Origin: Streptosporangium nondiastaticum
Lineage (GTDB): Bacteria > Actinomycetota > Actinomycetes > Streptomycetales > Streptomycetaceae
Assembly (NCBI RefSeq): GCF_003011965.1
Contig: NZ_PXWG01000035.1
Span: forward strand, 1 to 57,039
DNA: 57,039 nucleotides
Direction of reading: 5' to 3'
Part shown: in pieces, positions 7,555-16,074 of the stretch
Position numbering within the stretch: position 1 is the stretch's first letter
How the letters are laid out: every line of letters starts with the position of its first letter
Program-made: the position numbers and the translations under genes
The notes under the pieces: generated by a model
Told to the model about the DNA's origin: nothing
Database searches by the model: none
Seen by the model: only the letters and a program-made list of their open reading frames with translations

Positions 7555-9408
7555 TCAGCGCTTGACGGCCGGCCCCTCCTTGGGGGTGTTGGCGGTGGTC
7601 ACGTTCACCCCGGCCCAGGCGGCGTCGACCGCCTTGTACTCGGTGCTGTTCTCGCCGTACATGTCCGCGGCGGCCTGCAGCGTGGCGGTGCGGGCCTCGT
7701 GGAAGTCGGTGGTCGAGACCATGTAGCGGGTCAGCGCGCGGTAGAAGATCTGCTGCGCCTTCTCCCGGCCGATGCCGCTGACCGCCTTGCCGTCGTACGT
7801 GGGGGAGTCGTACTCCACGCCGCCGATGGTCTTCTTGCCGCTGCCCTCGGCCAGCAGGTAGAAGGCGTGCGAGGAGACGCCGGAGCCGGCGTGCACTTCG
7901 CGGTCGTAGGAGCCCTCGTCCCAGTAGTCGACGGTGCCCTCGAGGACGTCCAGCGACGGCTTGTCCATGCGGCGCAGGAACTTCTGCTCCAGGCCGAGCT
8001 TCTCGCCGAGCAGGTAGTTCGGCGGGTTGCCGGGGTTGTTCGTGCGGAACTCCACGCCCGAGCCGAAGATGTCCGCGAGCGACTCGTTGAGCGAGCCCGC
8101 CTCGCCGAACTGGTTCTGGCGCGCGTCCACCCGCGTGGGCTGGAAGTCGGCGGTGGCCTCGATCACGCCGTGGCTGAGCTCGTGGCCGGTCACGTCCAGG
8201 GCCACCAGCGGCTGCTTGAACGTTTCTCCATCGCCGTCGCCGTAGAGCATGCAGCCGCACTCGGGGGACCAGAAGGCGTTGCCGACCTTGTCGCCGAAGT
8301 GCACGAGGGCGTGCGGGCCGGCGCCGTCGTTCTTGATGCCGTTCCGGCCGAACGTGGCCTTGTAGTAGTCGTACGTGCTGGTGATGCCGTACTGCGCGTC
8401 GACGGCGGCGGTGGCGGCATCCGTGGTGGTGCCGTTGCCCCAGCGGTTGTCGGAGTCCAGGAAGGCCTTGCCGGACGCGAAGGAGCCGAGCTCCTTGCCC
8501 CCGGCGTCGCGGGTCTCGCCGCCGCCGCGGCTCGGGTCCTTGAGGGTGAAGGAGTCCTTGGCGGTCTGCGTCGTCGTCAGCTGGACGTCACCGGCGAAGA
8601 ACGAGGCGCCGGTGCCGTTCGCCTGGGCCGGGAACCCGGCGCCGGGCTGCACCTTGGACGGCGGCGCGGACTTCGCGTTCTTGCGCGGCTTCGCCTGCTG
8701 ACCCTGGTCGCGGAGCGTGGCCTTCAGACGGGGGGAGATGAAGCCGTCGCTGAGCGGCGTGCTGCTGATGACCTTGCCGCTGCCGGCGTCCACGACGACG
8801 CTGTGGCTGACGCCCGTCTCCGCCTTGCCGCCGCCGGTGACGGTCACGCGGTAGGCGAGGACCGGCTCGGTGCTACGCGCGTCGACCACGAGCTCGGTCT
8901 TCGCGGCCTTGCCGGACACGGACTGCGCGGCCTTGGCCGCGGCCTGCGGGGCGGTCAGCTTGGGGGCGACCGACGGCACGGCGACCCGGTGCTTGATGGC
9001 CCGGGTGACGCCGAGGTAGTTCTTCTGGGCGTCGAGGTGGACGACGAGGTCGCCGCCGACGACGGGGACGCCCTGGTAGGCCCGGACGAAGCGGACGTGG
9101 CGCTTGCCGTCGGGGTCGATAAGGGTGTCCTTGACCCGGAGCGTCTCGTTCTTGCCGACGCCCGTGGCGTCCGCGTGGGCGAGGGCCGCGGCGGTGGCCG
9201 CCTTGACGGTCTCCGCGTTGGCGGCGAGGGCGGCCGCGTTGAAGGAGGAGTCGGCGGCCGACTCGCGGGCCCGGTCCCGGGTCGCGTCGCTGACCTTGTC
9301 CACGGGCTGGGACGGGGCGGCGGAGGCGGTGCCCGCCATGGTGGCCGCGGCCACGACGGCCACGGCGACGGCGAGTATTCGGTTCTGCGTTGTGGGGGTC
9401 GTACGCAA
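7555..9408 (-). CDS. Secreted M4 (thermolysin-family) neutral metalloprotease
   Basis: A 617-residue preproprotein. The chosen start is TTG 9408 because AAAGGG lies about 8 nt upstream and it gives a clean signal peptide (RILAVAVAVVAAATMAGTASA). An FTP/PepSY-like propeptide of about 200 residues follows. The catalytic domain has the zinc motif GHELSHGV (His409, Glu410, His413), the third ligand in NESLADIFG, and SSHAFYLLA before the C-terminal helical domain. Unusually, it carries a close Cys pair (ECGC) next to the active site, which may form a disulfide. It is exported by Sec, activated by removal of the propeptide, and degrades extracellular protein. Confidence 0.95.
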   Translation of the reverse strand: MRTTPTTQNRILAVAVAVVAAATMAGTASAAPSQPVDKVSDATRDRARESAADSSFNAAALAANAETVKAATAAALAHADATGVGKNETLRVKDTLIDPDGKRHVRFVRAYQGVPVVGGDLVVHLDAQKNYLGVTRAIKHRVAVPSVAPKLTAPQAAAKAAQSVSGKAAKTELVVDARSTEPVLAYRVTVTGGGKAETGVSHSVVVDAGSGKVISSTPLSDGFISPRLKATLRDQGQQAKPRKNAKSAPPSKVQPGAGFPAQANGTGASFFAGDVQLTTTQTAKDSFTLKDPSRGGGETRDAGGKELGSFASGKAFLDSDNRWGNGTTTDAATAAVDAQYGITSTYDYYKATFGRNGIKNDGAGPHALVHFGDKVGNAFWSPECGCMLYGDGDGETFKQPLVALDVTGHELSHGVIEATADFQPTRVDARQNQFGEAGSLNESLADIFGSGVEFRTNNPGNPPNYLLGEKLGLEQKFLRRMDKPSLDVLEGTVDYWDEGSYDREVHAGSGVSSHAFYLLAEGSGKKTIGGVEYDSPTYDGKAVSGIGREKAQQIFYRALTRYMVSTTDFHEARTATLQAAADMYGENSTEYKAVDAAWAGVNVTTANTPKEGPAVKR

Positions 9409-9722
9409 GTTCAGCGCCCTTTGCGTCAAGGGCGGTTCGGGACGTGCCCGGCCGCCTGCATGCACGCGGTGCCGTCACTCGCGCACCGCGGGAACCTGTG
9501 GTCCCGCGGAGGACTCTGCCGGTACTGGCATGGGCATGAAAAGAGCAGATAGGCGCGATGTCCGGACAGTTGATCAACTGTTAACAATGACCGAACGGAA
9601 GGTGCCTATGTGGTGACTTGGCGTCAACCGCAGAGTGAGATGCGGGCTGCGGGGCGAAGGTTGCCGGCCGTCGTCGGCGTCTTGGAATGTGAGACGGGGA
9701 CTCTGTGCCCGGCGCGGGGTCC
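9409..9722. other. Intergenic region upstream of the protease
   Basis: These 314 bp lie between the cyclotransferase-like stop and the protease start. I see no credible gene. The notable content is a 16-bp palindrome at 9566-9581 followed by GTTAAC, in a locally AT-rich stretch that probably holds the protease promoter and operator. Confidence 0.6.
9566..9581. promoter_or_regulatory. Perfect 16-bp palindrome, candidate operator for protease
   Basis: ACAGTTGATCAACTGT is its own reverse complement. It sits in the protease promoter region about 160 bp upstream of the TTG start. The size and symmetry fit a dimeric repressor site. Confidence 0.5.
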
Positions 9723-10148
9723 CTACGCCCGGGGCCAGCTCCCGCCCGCCACCCGCGTGCCCGACACCCGCAGCCGCCGCGCCGTCCGCTCCGCCGCCAG
9801 GTACACCCAGGCGCGGACCGCGCCCTCCGCGCCCTCGGTCAGCACCGGCCGCACGACCCGTACGTACAGCTCACCGGTGCCGTCCGCGGCGCAGCCCTCC
9901 AGCTCGTCCAGGGACGCGAGCACCGCCGCGTACGCACCCGGCGCGACCCGGACCAGCTCGCCGCGGACCTCGCCGCCCGGCTCCGCCACCGCGTACGGAT
10001 ACCCGGGGCCCTCGAACAGCACCGCACCCCGCAGCCGCGCCGGCTCCTCCGCCACCGTGCGCCCCCGCAGGTAGCGTCCGTGATTGGCCTGACCGGGACG
10101 CAGCGTCCCGTAGACGAACACCGGCAGCCGCTCCTGCTCCGCCGCCAT
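9723..10148 (-). CDS. Gamma-glutamylcyclotransferase-like (GGCT/AIG2) protein
   Basis: A 141-residue protein with the family signature VFVYGTLRPGQANH at the N-terminus, GYPYAV and a central acidic DELEG containing the expected catalytic Glu. Family members cleave gamma-glutamyl amides or amines, and the substrate here is unknown. It is divergent from the FHA-ABC gene 95 bp away. Confidence 0.88.
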   Translation of the reverse strand: MAAEQERLPVFVYGTLRPGQANHGRYLRGRTVAEEPARLRGAVLFEGPGYPYAVAEPGGEVRGELVRVAPGAYAAVLASLDELEGCAADGTGELYVRVVRPVLTEGAEGAVRAWVYLAAERTARRLRVSGTRVAGGSWPRA

Positions 10149-10230
10149 CCCCTGCTCCCTCCGCCGTCCCCGCGTCCCTGCCCCCTCGGGCGCCCCGCGC
10201 CACCGGAAGGCGGCGGAGGGCGGCCCGCCG

Positions 10231-10236
10231 TAAAAT
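10231..10236 (+). promoter_or_regulatory. -10 element of a probably leaderless FHA-ABC gene
   Basis: TAAAAT ends 7 nt before the ATG at 10244. There is no ribosome binding site in the interval, so a leaderless transcript starting at the ATG is likely. This also argues for ATG 10244 as the start and against the long upstream in-frame extension. Confidence 0.5.
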
Positions 10237-10243
10237 TACCGGT

Positions 10244-12652
10244 ATGGGAGAGCGGCCCGTCGTGCCCTCCGCCCCCGAACTCGTGGTCGAGTCCGACGGC
10301 GGCTCGCAGACGATGACCCCGAGCCGTGTCTACCAGGTGGGGCGCGACCCGGAGTGCGACATCGTGCTGCACGACGCCCGGGTCTCCTGGCATCACGCCG
10401 TGCTGCGCCCGGTCGCGGACCACTGGACCGTCGAGGACGCCGGCAGCACCAACGGCACCTGGTCCGAGGGGCGGCGGGTGCAGCTCCTCGACGTCGGCCC
10501 CGGCACCGTCCTGCGCTTCGGCAGCCCCGCCGACGGGCCCGCCGCCGTCCTCAAGAGCGCCCCGCCCCCGGCACTGCCGCCCCCTCCACCTCCCGCGTCA
10601 CTCGGGGAGCGCCCGACCTCGGTGTCCCTGCCCGCTTCCACCGGCACGTTCCGTCAGCCCACCTCCGTACGCCCCCTGCCCTCCCGCACCATCCGCATCG
10701 GCCGCGGGCCCGACAACGAGGTGACCGTCGACGACCTGGTCGTCTCCCGGCGCCACGCCGAACTGCGCGCGGGACCCGGCGGCGACTACGAGATCGTCGA
10801 CCTCGGCAGCCACAACGGCACCTTCCTCAACGGCCACCCCGTGCGCCGCGCCCCGGTGCTCCCCGGCGACATCATCGGCATCGGCCACTCCGCCTTCTGC
10901 CTGGTCGGCGACCAGCTCCAGGAGTACGTCGACAGCGGCGAGATCTCCCTCGACGTCCAGGACCTGTGCGTCCACGTCGACGCCGAACACGGCCGCAAAC
11001 GGCTCCTCGACCGCGTCTCCTTCCCCGTCGAGGAGAAGTCCCTGCTCGCCGTCGTCGGCCCCAGCGGCTCCGGCAAGTCCACCCTCCTCAACGCCCTCAC
11101 CGGGCTGCGCCCCGCCGACGAGGGCGCGGTGCTCTACGACGGCCGCGACCTCTACCGCGACTACGCCGAACTCCGCGCCCGCATCGGCCTCGTCCCCCAG
11201 GACGACATCCTGCACGTCCAGCTCACCGTGCGCCGCGCCCTGTCCTACGCCGCCGAACTGCGCTTCCCCGGCGACACCGCCAAGGCCGAACGCCTCGCCC
11301 GGGTCGAGGAGGTCATCGGCGAACTGGGCCTCGAACAGCGCGCCGACCAGCCCATCCACAGCCTCTCCGGAGGCCAGCGCAAGCGCGTCAGCGTCGCCCT
11401 GGAACTCCTGACGAAGCCCTCCCTGCTCTTCCTCGACGAGCCGACGTCCGGCCTCGACCCCGGCATGGACCGCTCCGTCATGAACACCCTGCGCACCCTC
11501 GCCGACGACGGCCGCACCGTCATCGTCGTCACCCACAGCGTGCTCAGCCTGGACGTCTGCGACCGGCTGCTCGTCCTCGCCCCCGGCGGGCGGACCGCCT
11601 TCTACGGGCCGCCCAAGGACACGCCCGGCTTCTTCGGTTTCAAGGAGTGGCCCGAGGCGTTCGAGGCCTTCGAGAACGACAAGGACCGCGACTGGCCGGG
11701 GGAGTACCGCGCCTCGCCCCAGTACCGGCAGTACGTCGAGACCGCGGCCGCGCAGCCGCTCCCCGCCGAGCCGCCCGCCGCGGAGGCGGAGCCCGCGACC
11801 GCGCCCCCCAAGCCCCAGAGCTGGGGCGCCCAGCTGTCGACCCTGATGCGCCGCTACGTGCGGGCGCTGAGCACCGACCGCACCTTCCTGATCATCATGA
11901 TCGTGCTGCCGTTCGTCACCGGCGCGATGGCCCGGCTGTCCTCGGGCACCCGCTTCGCCTCCGCCGACAAGGCCAACACCGTCCTGCTGATCCTGTGCGT
12001 GGGCGGCGTGCTGACGGGTGCGGCCAACGCCGTGCGCGAACTCGTCAAGGAACGGGTCATCTACCGGCGCGAGAGAGCCGTGGGCCTGTCCAGGTCCGCC
12101 TACGTGATGTCGAAGATCATCGTCCTGGGTGTGATCACGGTGGCGCAGGCCGTCGTCCTGTCCATCGTCGGCCTCGGCGGGGTGGACACCCGCGCGCCCC
12201 ACGGCCAGGGCGTCCTCATGCCGCCCCTCGTCGAGATCACCCTGGCGCTGGCGGTGCTGTCGTTCACGTCCATGCTGCTCGGCCTCCTCGTGTCGGCGAT
12301 CGTCCGCAGGGAAGAGGTCACCATGCCGCTGCTGGTCCTCATCACCCTGGTCCAGGTCGTCTTCTGCGGCGGCATGATCGAGCTCAACAACAAGCTGGTG
12401 CTCGAACAGCTGTCCTGGCTGGTGCCCTCTCGGTGGGCGCTGGCGGCCATGAGCTCCACGATCGACTTCACGCGCATCCCGCCCGCCACCGGGCAGCTCC
12501 CGCCGTCGGCCGGTGGAGGCGACCCGCTCTTCCGGCACGCAGTCGGCACGTGGCTGATGGACATGGGCATGATGCTGGTCCTGGCCCTCGTGTTCGCCCT
12601 CCTCGTGGCCCGCCTCCTGCGCCGCCACGAACCGGCGGTCATGCGGAAGTGA
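10244..12652 (+). CDS. FHA-FHA-ABC half-transporter (Rv1747-like)
   Basis: An 802-residue fusion. Two FHA phosphothreonine-binding domains come first (about residues 15-95, VGRDPECDIVLHD, STNGTW; and about 150-225, IGRGPDNEVTVDD, SHNGTFLNG). A full ABC ATPase follows (about 245-450) with Walker A GPSGSGKST, signature LSGGQRKRV and Walker B LLFLDEPTSGLD. An ABC-2 membrane domain with about six segments is last. This order is that of mycobacterial Rv1747, an exporter regulated by the kinase PknF. A Ser/Thr kinase gene two genes downstream supports the same regulatory logic. The substrate is unknown. The stop codon lies in a 20-bp tandem repeat. Confidence 0.95.
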   Translation: MGERPVVPSAPELVVESDGGSQTMTPSRVYQVGRDPECDIVLHDARVSWHHAVLRPVADHWTVEDAGSTNGTWSEGRRVQLLDVGPGTVLRFGSPADGPAAVLKSAPPPALPPPPPPASLGERPTSVSLPASTGTFRQPTSVRPLPSRTIRIGRGPDNEVTVDDLVVSRRHAELRAGPGGDYEIVDLGSHNGTFLNGHPVRRAPVLPGDIIGIGHSAFCLVGDQLQEYVDSGEISLDVQDLCVHVDAEHGRKRLLDRVSFPVEEKSLLAVVGPSGSGKSTLLNALTGLRPADEGAVLYDGRDLYRDYAELRARIGLVPQDDILHVQLTVRRALSYAAELRFPGDTAKAERLARVEEVIGELGLEQRADQPIHSLSGGQRKRVSVALELLTKPSLLFLDEPTSGLDPGMDRSVMNTLRTLADDGRTVIVVTHSVLSLDVCDRLLVLAPGGRTAFYGPPKDTPGFFGFKEWPEAFEAFENDKDRDWPGEYRASPQYRQYVETAAAQPLPAEPPAAEAEPATAPPKPQSWGAQLSTLMRRYVRALSTDRTFLIIMIVLPFVTGAMARLSSGTRFASADKANTVLLILCVGGVLTGAANAVRELVKERVIYRRERAVGLSRSAYVMSKIIVLGVITVAQAVVLSIVGLGGVDTRAPHGQGVLMPPLVEITLALAVLSFTSMLLGLLVSAIVRREEVTMPLLVLITLVQVVFCGGMIELNNKLVLEQLSWLVPSRWALAAMSSTIDFTRIPPATGQLPPSAGGGDPLFRHAVGTWLMDMGMMLVLALVFALLVARLLRRHEPAVMRK

Positions 12653-12693
12653 CCGCGGTCGTGCGCAAGTGACGGCGGTCATGCGGAAGCGAC
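12634..12693 (+). repeat. Three tandem 20-bp repeats spanning the FHA-ABC stop codon
   Basis: Three consecutive 20-bp units occupy 12634-12653, 12654-12673 and 12674-12693. Unit 1 encodes the C-terminal AVMRK and the stop. Units 2 and 3 repeat the sequence past the stop with a few substitutions; unit 2 keeps a TGA and in unit 3 it has become CGA. Confidence 0.85.
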
Positions 12694-12715
12694 GGAGACG
12701 GAGGAGACGGAGCAC

Positions 12716-13246
12716 ATGAGCACGGTCCCCCTGGCACCCGGCGGCGCCTCCGGCATCCCCGGCTTCCTGCCCACCCACGTCGTGCCGCCCGACGGGCTCG
12801 CCACCTGGACCGCCCCCGACGGCGCCGTGCCCACCGCGCCGCTGGACCCGCTCCTTCCCGTACGGCTCGTCGAGCGGCGCGGCGACTGGGGCCAAGTGCT
12901 CTGCTCCAACGGCTGGGCCGCCTGGACCGACGCCCGGCTCCTCGTCGTCCTCCCCCAGGGCCCGCCCGCCGCGGGCGGGCCGCTCGTCCGGACGGACGAC
13001 GCCCGCAAGCTCCTCACCGGCGTCCACGAGACCCTCGGCCAGTACCGCCGGGCGATGGAGGACCTCGCCGCCGGCCGCACGGACGCCGAGACCTTCGGCC
13101 GCACGACCCGGGGCCTGCGCATCGGGGCCGTCGTCGACGGTGACGCCCTCTGGCTCTACGACGCCGAACGGGACCTGTGGTGCTACTGCGACGGCACCGC
13201 CATGGCCGCGCTCGCGTCCCCCGCCGGGCCCGGCGGTGACCACTGA
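12716..13246 (+). CDS. SH3-like domain protein between transporter and kinase
   Basis: A 176-residue protein that I cannot assign to a named family. The first half looks like a small beta-barrel of SH3 type (GLATWTAPDG, then LPVRLVERRGDWGQVLCSNG, AAWTDARLL). The second half is helical then beta, with repeated Trp/Tyr (LWLYDAERDLWCYC). There is no signal peptide or membrane segment. Its stop overlaps the kinase start (TGATG), so the two are translationally coupled, and it probably serves the same FHA-ABC/kinase system. Confidence 0.8.
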   Translation: MSTVPLAPGGASGIPGFLPTHVVPPDGLATWTAPDGAVPTAPLDPLLPVRLVERRGDWGQVLCSNGWAAWTDARLLVVLPQGPPAAGGPLVRTDDARKLLTGVHETLGQYRRAMEDLAAGRTDAETFGRTTRGLRIGAVVDGDALWLYDAERDLWCYCDGTAMAALASPAGPGGDH

Positions 13247-14178
13247 TGGCCCCGGCCGGGGACCGGCCCGCCGAGCTGACCGGCCGCCGCATCGCCGGCT
13301 ACGAGGTGGAGGACGAACTGGGGCGCGGCGGCATGGCCGTCGTCTACCGCGCCCGCGACCTGCGGCTCGGCCGCATCGTCGCGCTCAAGCTGCTCGCCCC
13401 CGAACTGGCCCGCAACGACACCTTTCGCCGGCGCTTCGGGCACGAGTCGCGCGTCGCCGCGGCCATCGACCACCCGCACATCGTCCCCGTGTTCGAGGCC
13501 GGGGAGGCCGACGGGGTGCTCTACATCGCCATGCGGTACGTGGCCGGGCTCGACCTGCGCGCCCTCCTCGACCGCGACGGGCCGCTGCCGCCCGCCGTGG
13601 TCTGCCGCATCGCCGGCCAGGTCGCCTCCGCGCTCGACGCGGCCCACGCGCACGACCTCGTCCACCGGGACGTCAAGCCGGGGAACATCCTCGTGGCGGA
13701 GGGCACCGACAGCGACCACCCCGAGCACGTGTACCTCACCGACTTCGGGCTGACGAAGAAGTCCCTGTCCCTGACCGGCTACACCCGTGTGGGCCAGTTC
13801 GTCGGCACGCTGGACTACGTCGCGCCCGAACAGATCGCGGGCAAGCCGGTCGACGGGCGGTGCGACGTGTACAGCCTGGGGTGCGTCGTCTTCGAAATGC
13901 TCACGGGAACGCCGCCGTTCCGGCGCGAGGACGACATGGCGCTGCTGTGGGCCCACCAGTACGACGCGCCGCCGCGGCTGTCGGAACGCGTCCCCGGCCT
14001 GCCGGCCGCGGCCGACGACGTCATGGCCAAAGCCTTGGCGAAGACCCCCGACGAACGCTTCGACAGTTGTCTGCGGTTCATCGCGGCGCTGCGCACGGCG
14101 ACGGCGGCCCCGGGCGCGGGACGGGTCCCGGAGCCGCCGGGCTGGGCGGGGGCGGTGTTCCCGGAACGGGGCGCCTGA
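13246..14178 (+). CDS. Soluble Ser/Thr protein kinase (PknF-like partner)
   Basis: A 310-residue Hanks-type kinase. It has a glycine loop (LGRGGMAVVY), the catalytic Lys in IVALKLL, the catalytic loop HRDVKPGN, DFG, and an activation loop with several Thr/Ser before GTLDYVAPEQ. All active-site residues are present. It has no transmembrane segment and no PASTA domain, unlike PknF, so it acts in the cytoplasm. It is coupled to the SH3-like gene. The likely substrates are the FHA-ABC protein and its FHA-binding Thr sites, inferred from the mycobacterial pair. Confidence 0.94.
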   Translation: MAPAGDRPAELTGRRIAGYEVEDELGRGGMAVVYRARDLRLGRIVALKLLAPELARNDTFRRRFGHESRVAAAIDHPHIVPVFEAGEADGVLYIAMRYVAGLDLRALLDRDGPLPPAVVCRIAGQVASALDAAHAHDLVHRDVKPGNILVAEGTDSDHPEHVYLTDFGLTKKSLSLTGYTRVGQFVGTLDYVAPEQIAGKPVDGRCDVYSLGCVVFEMLTGTPPFRREDDMALLWAHQYDAPPRLSERVPGLPAAADDVMAKALAKTPDERFDSCLRFIAALRTATAAPGAGRVPEPPGWAGAVFPERGA

Positions 14179-14205
14179 CGGCGGGTCGCCGCCGGCACGG
14201 GTGGG

Positions 14206-14411
14206 CTGCGCCTTCGCTTTCGGGGAACGGCCGGTTCGGCACGGGGGCTTGCGCCTTCGCTTTCGGGGAACGGCCGGTTCGGCACGGGGGCTTGCGCCTT
14301 CGCTTTCGGGGAACGGCCGGTTCGGCACGGGGGCTTGCGCTATCGCTCGGGGGAACGGCCGGTTCGGCACCGGGGTTTGTGCCCTCGCTCCGGGGAACGG
14401 CCGGTCCGGCA
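14206..14411. repeat. Tandem array, five copies of a 42-43-bp unit
   Basis: The core AACGGCCGG recurs at 14226, 14269, 14312, 14354 and 14396. The first three copies are essentially identical and the last two have diverged. Each unit has a GAAC-ggccg-GTTC mini-hairpin. Open frames across it exist only because of its composition. Confidence 0.9.
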
Positions 14412-14544
14412 CCGCCGGACAGCGGTGTCGTGGTTGCTCGCCGTTGCGGCGGGAGAATCGGTGGCCGGCCGCTTCAGAGGCTGCGCCATCCCACCCCGCC
14501 GCCGCGGCGCGCAACCACGGCCAACCGGTCCGGCGGTGCCGGAC
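14404..14544. repeat. Intergenic inverted-repeat element, 141 bp, perfect 17-bp ends
   Basis: GTCCGGCACCGCCGGAC (14404-14420) is the exact complement of 14528-14544. A second, imperfect inner pair (GTGGTTGC near 14430 and GCAACCAC near 14513) extends the symmetry. The terminal motif is shared with the element at 23586-23741. It may serve as a bidirectional terminator between the convergent kinase and streptophobe genes, or it may be a REP/MITE-like mobile sequence. Confidence 0.75.
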
Positions 14545-15834
14545 TCAGGCCGGCCCGGAGGGCCCGGCCTCGCCGGCAAGGCCCCGGCGGCGGATCCGGC
14601 GGGACAGGGCGCTTGCCACGAAGCCCGCCACCAGGCCCCACAGGAGGCCCAGCCCCACCAGGGTCAGGAGGTGCGGCCGCAGGGCGACCTCGCCGCCGAA
14701 GGCGGACATGTCGGTGATGCCGAGGAGCGAGAGGCCGAAGCGGGCCGAGATGCGGGTGAGGGTGCCGATGACGAACAGGGTGACCGCCAGGGCGGCACCC
14801 AGCTGCACCGCGTGCTCCCACGGCCGCGTCGTCGCGGGTGACCGCACGGCCATCAGGAACGCCGCCGCGAGCAGGGCGACCACGGCGACGGCCACGAGCA
14901 GCCAGGCCCGGCCGTCGTGCTGGGCGAGCGTGGAGACGGTGAGCGTGGACGGCTGGTCACCGTGCTCGCGGAGCACCGCCGTGAGCGGCTTGGGCATGGG
15001 CAGCCCGAGGGACGTGCCGGGCACGCGGCCGTCCCAGGCCCCGCCGAGGCCGAGGCCGAAGGCCATCCAGGCGAGGTTGGGCAGGCCGAGCAGGAGCACG
15101 GCCATCGTCTCCCCGGCGTGCCCCCGGACGGCGGCGGAGACGAGTCCGACGACGAGCCCGAGCAGCACGTAGCCGAGCAGCAGCACGACCATGGCGAACG
15201 CCACGGGCCGCACGGGGTCCTGGAAGCGCAGCAGCCGCGACGGCAGCGGCGTCTTGCGGGAGGCGGCCACGGCGACGGCGAGGAGGACGAGCAGCCACAG
15301 CAGGCCGTAGCCGAGCGTGGGCCCGAGGGACGCGCGGAAGCCGACGCGGGGGGCGACGTCGAGGGCTTCGCCGATGTCGCCGAGGAGCGAGTCGCCCAGG
15401 TCGATCCGGAAGTCGTGGCGCGCGCCGAGGGTGATGAGCAGCAGGGCGAGCAGCCACAGGACGGCCGTCCGGGCGACGCGGGCGAGGAGTCCGCGCCCGC
15501 TGGTCACGGCGTGGTGCCGCAGCGGGAGCAGGAAGACGGCGGCGAGGGCGACCGCGCCGGCCAGGGTCACCGACAGCGGGACGACGGCGATGCCCGCCCC
15601 CGTACGGCCCAGGATCCCCGCGTCGCCGGACAGCTCCACCGTCCCGCCGACGGCGGTGACGACGGTGGCCGCGGTCACCGAGGGGAACGCTCCGTCCGGC
15701 AGCCCGCCGGCTCCGGCGGCCCACAGGCCGAGCGCGGCGACGGCGAACATCGCGGCGACCCCGGCGGCGACGGCGGCGAGGGCGTCCCCCCAGGCGCGGA
15801 CGAAGGAGGGCGCGCCCCCGGGCGGCTGGCTCAC
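14545..15834 (-). CDS. Streptophobe-family integral membrane protein
   Basis: A 429-residue protein starting at GTG 15834 behind GGAGG. It is strongly hydrophobic, with about 10 predicted membrane segments (for example VAAGVAAMFAVAALGLWAAG and AVLLLGLPNLAWMAFGLGLG). The pattern and repeated Gly-rich loops match the Streptomyces-specific streptophobe family, whose role is unknown. It is convergent with the kinase and divergent from the DUF6777 gene. Confidence 0.8.
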   Translation of the reverse strand: MSQPPGGAPSFVRAWGDALAAVAAGVAAMFAVAALGLWAAGAGGLPDGAFPSVTAATVVTAVGGTVELSGDAGILGRTGAGIAVVPLSVTLAGAVALAAVFLLPLRHHAVTSGRGLLARVARTAVLWLLALLLITLGARHDFRIDLGDSLLGDIGEALDVAPRVGFRASLGPTLGYGLLWLLVLLAVAVAASRKTPLPSRLLRFQDPVRPVAFAMVVLLLGYVLLGLVVGLVSAAVRGHAGETMAVLLLGLPNLAWMAFGLGLGGAWDGRVPGTSLGLPMPKPLTAVLREHGDQPSTLTVSTLAQHDGRAWLLVAVAVVALLAAAFLMAVRSPATTRPWEHAVQLGAALAVTLFVIGTLTRISARFGLSLLGITDMSAFGGEVALRPHLLTLVGLGLLWGLVAGFVASALSRRIRRRGLAGEAGPSGPA

Positions 15835-16074
15835 ACTGCCTCCGCGTGCGTCGTCGACGGTCGGACCCGGCCTCCGGCGGGGGAGGCCCGGAAGCCCAAC
15901 GTACGCCCGCGCGGCCCGCCCCACCTGTCGAGGGCGCGTCCCGCGCGGCCCGCCCCGGGCCGGCCTCGCACCCGTCCCTCCTGGAAGGAGCCCCGCTTGC
16001 GGGCCGCGCCGGTTTGCGGCACACAATGAGCCCGTAAGCGTGTCAATAAGGACAAAAGCGGAGGAGTAGGGCCC

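Larger units (their letters stand above)
14179..14544. other. Gene-free region of repeats after the kinase
   Basis: These 366 bp contain no credible gene. They consist of a five-copy 42-43-bp tandem array (about 14206-14411) that runs directly into an inverted-repeat element (14404-14544), which ends exactly at the stop codon of the convergent streptophobe gene. Confidence 0.85.

Noticed and set aside
9635..10243. 200-codon upstream extension of the FHA-ABC gene
   Set aside because: It is Pro/Arg-rich and antisense to the cyclotransferase-like gene. A -10 element sits just before ATG 10244.
14206..14411. CRISPR array
   Set aside because: The copies are directly adjacent with no unique spacers, and no cas genes are present.
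13787..15172. 461-codon plus-strand frame across kinase, repeats and streptophobe
   Set aside because: It is a wrong-frame reading; its internal peptide repeats simply reflect the 43-bp array.
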